In this document: one piece after another, positions 61,069-64,000 of the stretch
How the letters are laid out: every line of letters starts with the position of its first letter
Numbering within the stretch: position 1 is the first letter of the stretch
Origin: an uncultured Oxalobacter sp.
GTDB lineage: Bacteria; Pseudomonadota; Gammaproteobacteria; Burkholderiales; Burkholderiaceae_D
Direction of reading: 5' to 3'
Length of the DNA: 64,000 nt
Assembly: GCA_934401755.1 (NCBI GenBank)
Contig: CAKRSU010000001.1
Location: forward strand, 1-64,000
Notes under the pieces: model-generated
The model's database searches: none
What the model saw: only the letters and a program-made list of their open reading frames with translations
Told to the model about the DNA's origin: nothing
Position numbers and translations under genes: made by a program

Positions 61069-61437
61069 ATAATCCTCCTAATTTGATAAGTTTTTTATCT
61101 AATTAATCAATTAATATGAATAATTGATATGAGAACTTATTAAGTTTCAAATTTTGAGTAAAAAAATTCAAAAATTATTCGATACATTCTAGTTCCGAAT
61201 TTTACAACTTCCTCATATTAATAAAATTGAAATGAAGCTCTTGATAATCAATATTATATATTGTCCGAATAGAGAATATTTGATAGCATATGCTAAAAGT
61301 ATATGGTGTTTGATTTTATCGTTTGTCTTCAGCAATTATCATATTAGAAGATACCGCAAAAGAATATTAGTGTAGAACCCAAGATCTTCGTGGTATTGAT
61401 TTGATATTCTGCAAAATCCATTAAAGAGAGGAATAAA
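61069..61437. other. Very AT-rich intergenic region
   Basis: 369 bases, no gene supported. It separates two divergent small genes and must hold their promoters. Confidence 0.5.
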
Positions 61438-61719
61438 ATGGCAAAGATATTCGTTGTAGATAAAGAAAACAAGGCTGATATAAAAGTATTTGCCGCTGAC
61501 AAGGAATTCAACGCCGATCTGGTTTTTTGTGAAGTTGATCGTGAATCTGACGCAAAAGGTGATGAACGCTGGTTTTTCGTCAAAAATGAAAAAGATGCTA
61601 CGATAAAAATATTCTGGGTTGATCGAAACAACCAAGCTGACTTGAAAGTATTCAAGACAACGAAGACATCTGGCGCAAAATGGAGAAAAAGCCATACATG
61701 GCGGAATCGCTTGTCCTGA
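61438..61719 (+). CDS. DUF6150-like small beta-repeat protein
   Basis: 93 residues with AGAGAGG ribosome site. Five or six short repeats of strand-turn units (xxFVVDKENKADIKVF; AADKEFNADLVF; KVxDRxNQADLKVF) ending in a basic tail WRKSHTWRNRLS. This is the DUF6150 pattern of alternating Asp-Lys and Ala-Asp-Leu units. From memory, that family has been described as adopting a deeply knotted (7-1) fold. No signal peptide. Function unknown; isolated between AT-rich gaps. Confidence 0.7.
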   Translation: MAKIFVVDKENKADIKVFAADKEFNADLVFCEVDRESDAKGDERWFFVKNEKDATIKIFWVDRNNQADLKVFKTTKTSGAKWRKSHTWRNRLS

Positions 61720-62080
61720 TGACGGAAAGCTGAAATTATTTCATGGCAGTTTGTCAAATTAAGAGCAACTTGAAGGAGATCAGGAATCAAACTGACTTAT
61801 CCATTGGGTTCTCAATTACAAGCAACCTCTGAATACAGAAACGTTGGATAAAACTTGATTTCTGGCACACGTTGAGATAACCACTTAGCATTATCTCATG
61901 TTGGGTATTTATCTGTTTTTTCTATTTTTATCCGTTCGTTAAAATCTTGTGATATCTGCTGATTTTGAGTGTAGAACAGATTAATTGAATCGTTTGGAAT
62001 GGAGTCCTCCCCTCTTTTTGGTGTAGAGCCATTAATTTCGGATGTCACTAAAATAGCAAAAATTACTCTAAGCAACGTGA
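61720..62080. other. Intergenic region between the DUF6150 gene and rnhA
   Basis: 361 bases without a supported gene. It contains an 8-bp perfect inverted repeat (61873-61880 with 61891-61898) lacking a following T-run. Confidence 0.5.
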
Positions 62081-62569
62081 TTATATAACTTGCTCAGCCC
62101 CTCGGTTTGCTAACATATCAGCTCTTTCATTCCCCTCATTACCAGCATGTCCTTTAACCCAATGCCATGTTATTTGATGACGCTGAACTGCTTCGTCCAA
62201 AGCTTGCCATAACTCTGCATTTTTAACGGGCTTTTTATTGGCCGTTTTCCAATTATTTTTTTTCCAATTATTGAGCCACTGAGTAATGCCATTTTTAACA
62301 TATTGACTATCCGTATGAAGATCAATTTGACATGAACGCTTAAGCGTATTCAAAGCTTGAATAACCGCGGTCAGTTCCATACGATTATTGGTAGTTTCTT
62401 TCTCTCCACCGTACAACTCTTTTTCATGCCCACGATAAGTAAGCCAAGCCCCCCATCCGCCAGGACCAGGATTTCCCTTACATGCGCCATCAGTATAAAT
62501 GGTAACGCGATTAACTTTTTGAAGCGCTGAAACTTCATTATTATCCATATCTGTCAATATCATGTTCAT
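62081..62569 (-). CDS. rnhA: Ribonuclease HI
   Basis: 162 residues. All four catalytic acids are visible: Asp27 ([17 protein letters not shown]), Glu65 (NNRMELTAV), Asp87 (HTDSQYV) and Asp151 (NERADMLAN), plus the basic handle ([18 protein letters not shown]). Degrades RNA in RNA/DNA hybrids. ATGs at 62563 and 62548 are alternative starts. Divergent from gloB, 53 bases away, the usual beta- and gammaproteobacterial grouping. Confidence 0.96.
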   Translation of the reverse strand: MNMILTDMDNNEVSALQKVNRVTIYTDGACKGNPGPGGWGAWLTYRGHEKELYGGEKETTNNRMELTAVIQALNTLKRSCQIDLHTDSQYVKNGITQWLNNWKKNNWKTANKKPVKNAELWQALDEAVQRHQITWHWVKGHAGNEGNERADMLANRGAEQVI

Positions 62570-62622
62570 GTATGTTTATGGTTATAATATTTTCTAAAAT
62601 CTATTGCAGAGGAGAATGTGTT

Positions 62623-63408
62623 ATGCCAACCATTAAAGTCGGTTTTATTCGTGCATTTAGAGATAATTATATATGGACTATTGAATATGATTCACGAGTT
62701 GTACTCGTAGATCCAGGGGAAGCAACACCAGTACTCAATGCATTGAAACAACGTAAATTACAACTATCGGGTATTTTACTAACGCATAAACATAACGACC
62801 ATATAGGTGGTGTAACTGATCTGCTGAAAAAATTCTCAGTTCCAGTTTATGGTCCTGTAAATGACAATATTCCATTTATTACCCATCCATTAAAAGAAGG
62901 AGATACTGTTACCTTCGATGAACTAAATGCATGGAAAGTATCTATATTAGATGTGCCAGGACATACGCTAGGACATATTGCTTACTATGCTCCTGTGCAA
63001 AAATGGCTATTTTGCGGCGATGTATTGTTTGGAGCTGGTTGTGGTCGTATTTTTGAAGGTAGTCCAAAGCAGATGTTTGATTCCATTAACAAAATTTCAG
63101 CTTTGCCTGATGATACATTAGTTTATGCAGGACACGAATATACTATTCCTAACCTAAAATTTGCTGCTGAAATTGAGCCTGACAATACAGCAATCGCCAT
63201 GCGAATGAGCACCTGCTTAGATAAACGCAAAAAATATATGCCAACATTACCTTCAACGATTGCAGAAGAAAAAGCGACCAATCCATTCATGCGAACAAAT
63301 CAAGCTACGGTCATTTCTAGAATGGATTCACTTAATAAATTATCTGAACATTCTCCTATCGCAACATTTACAGCGATTAGAGAATGGAAAGATAATTACG
63401 TTGGCTAA
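62623..63408 (+). CDS. gloB: Hydroxyacylglutathione hydrolase (glyoxalase II)
   Basis: 261 residues from ATG 62623, backed by a GAGGAG ribosome site and by homology starting there; frame opens further up but that portion does not look conserved. Metallo-lactamase metal motif THKHNDH at 54-60 with a Lys where many relatives have His or another residue; further ligands in VPGHTLGH, FCGDVLFGAGCGRIF and YAGHEYT. Splits S-lactoylglutathione in methylglyoxal detoxification. Confidence 0.94.
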   Translation: MPTIKVGFIRAFRDNYIWTIEYDSRVVLVDPGEATPVLNALKQRKLQLSGILLTHKHNDHIGGVTDLLKKFSVPVYGPVNDNIPFITHPLKEGDTVTFDELNAWKVSILDVPGHTLGHIAYYAPVQKWLFCGDVLFGAGCGRIFEGSPKQMFDSINKISALPDDTLVYAGHEYTIPNLKFAAEIEPDNTAIAMRMSTCLDKRKKYMPTLPSTIAEEKATNPFMRTNQATVISRMDSLNKLSEHSPIATFTAIREWKDNYVG

Positions 63409-63432
63409 TATAAATTCACTTAAGCTAATCAG

Positions 63433-64000
63433 ATGGTTAATAAAACAATGCATGATTGGCTAGTTTCCCCCATTGGACAGTACATGTTGCAATGGGAGGA
63501 AACTTATTTCTGTGAATTATCTGAAGATATTTTTGGGTTTCATGCTGTTCAAATTGGACTGACCGAATTAGATGCATTAAAAGAAAACAGAGTTACTCAT
63601 CATTGGTATACCAATCCTTTTTTATCCACTTCTGACATGATTAATCCGAAAACTTATAATCATGACACTGAGAAAGGATTAAATGGGTATTCTGTCCCTA
63701 TCTCTTTGGCACATAATGATCTGCAGCTCCCATTTGCAACTGAATCAATAGATCTCGTAGTCTTACCGCACGCGTTTGATTTGGCATCATCCCCTCACCA
63801 ACTTCTACGTGAAATTCATCGAATTTTGATTCCTGAAGGACAAGTGATTGTCAGCGGATTTAATCCAACAAGTTTATGGGGACTTAAACAACGCTGGGGA
63901 AAAATTACTGGTAAATATTTCTTACCAACTGATGCGGCATTTATCAGTCTTTCTCGAATTAAAGATTGGTTTGCATTACTTGGCTTTGAAACGAGCCGAG
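63433..64000 (+). CDS. Class I SAM-dependent methyltransferase, partial at window edge
   Basis: Open to the window end, 189 codons from ATG 63433 (a second ATG at 63448, starting MHDWLVSPIGQYMLQWEE, fits the family better). Methyltransf_11-type middle: LPFATESIDLVVLPHAFDLASSPHQLLREIHRILIPEGQVIVSGFNP. Gene order gloB-methyltransferase-rnhA is conserved in betaproteobacteria. The first glycine-rich SAM loop is not typical. Target unknown. Confidence 0.85.
   Translation, partial: MVNKTMHDWLVSPIGQYMLQWEETYFCELSEDIFGFHAVQIGLTELDALKENRVTHHWYTNPFLSTSDMINPKTYNHDTEKGLNGYSVPISLAHNDLQLPFATESIDLVVLPHAFDLASSPHQLLREIHRILIPEGQVIVSGFNPTSLWGLKQRWGKITGKYFLPTDAAFISLSRIKDWFALLGFETSR

Noticed and set aside
61339..61790. 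Two minus-strand frames of 118 and 148 codons
   Set aside because: Both overlap the DUF6150-like gene on the plus strand, which has a ribosome site and a recognisable repeat pattern; the minus frames have neither.

Overview
The window looks like the chromosome of an AT-rich, host-associated betaproteobacterium of the order Burkholderiales, most plausibly near Alcaligenaceae or Sutterellaceae. Evidence: the pgk-fba-purE-purC-tsaC block, the alaS-TusA-like-etfBA arrangement, a Gram-negative general porin, an OmpR/EnvZ pair, gloB beside a SAM methyltransferase and rnhA, and an IS1001-like (ISL3 family) transposase remnant. A trimeric autotransporter adhesin and a large haem acquisition locus fit life on an animal host. 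No genus can be fixed from sequence reading alone. I see no tRNA, rRNA or CRISPR array.

Layout. 1-1661: start of a trimeric autotransporter whose membrane anchor runs off the window. 1662-3523: decayed zone with a frameshifted ISL3-type transposase and a DUF4116-like gene broken by a stop. 3524-14541: minus-strand core genes etfA, etfB, TusA-like, alaS, purL, then an EnvZ/OmpR pair. 14732-20301: small exported protein, rpmE2, an ArnT-like membrane glycosyltransferase, thpR, tcdA and cfa. 20391-26500: minus-strand tsaC-purC-purE-fba-pgk and a PLP aminotransferase. 27131-37130: iron/haem locus of two divergent Fur-controlled units. One is tonB-exbB-exbD-TonB receptor-ChaN-SbmA-like ABC protein, the other hutX-chuY-like-hutW. 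37193-46918: membrane protein, aldo/keto reductase, three large Sel1-repeat proteins and a MATE exporter. 47117-49452: NhaC antiporter and two small envelope proteins. 49470-51110: G+C-richer island that looks imported from Bacteroidetes (broken MFS exporter plus an intact secreted alpha/beta hydrolase). 51481-56518: orphan sensor kinase, amtB-glnK with a textbook sigma-54 promoter and upstream NtrC-like sites, and a porin. 57049-62080: MFS transporter, a degenerate HD-domain protein, mntP and small proteins including a DUF6150-type one. 62081-64000: rnhA, gloB and a truncated methyltransferase.

How it works together. The haem locus carries outer-membrane uptake (receptor plus TonB-ExbBD), a haem carrier (HutX), an anaerobic radical-SAM haem-opening enzyme (HutW) and a probable anaerobilin reductase (ChuY-like). 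No periplasmic haem-binding protein or FecCD-type permease is present; a ChaN-family protein and an SbmA/BacA-like ABC protein sit where they would be expected. This is the most interesting candidate system here. The nitrogen cluster (NtrC-like sites, sigma-54 promoter, glnK-amtB) is conventional but unusually easy to read.
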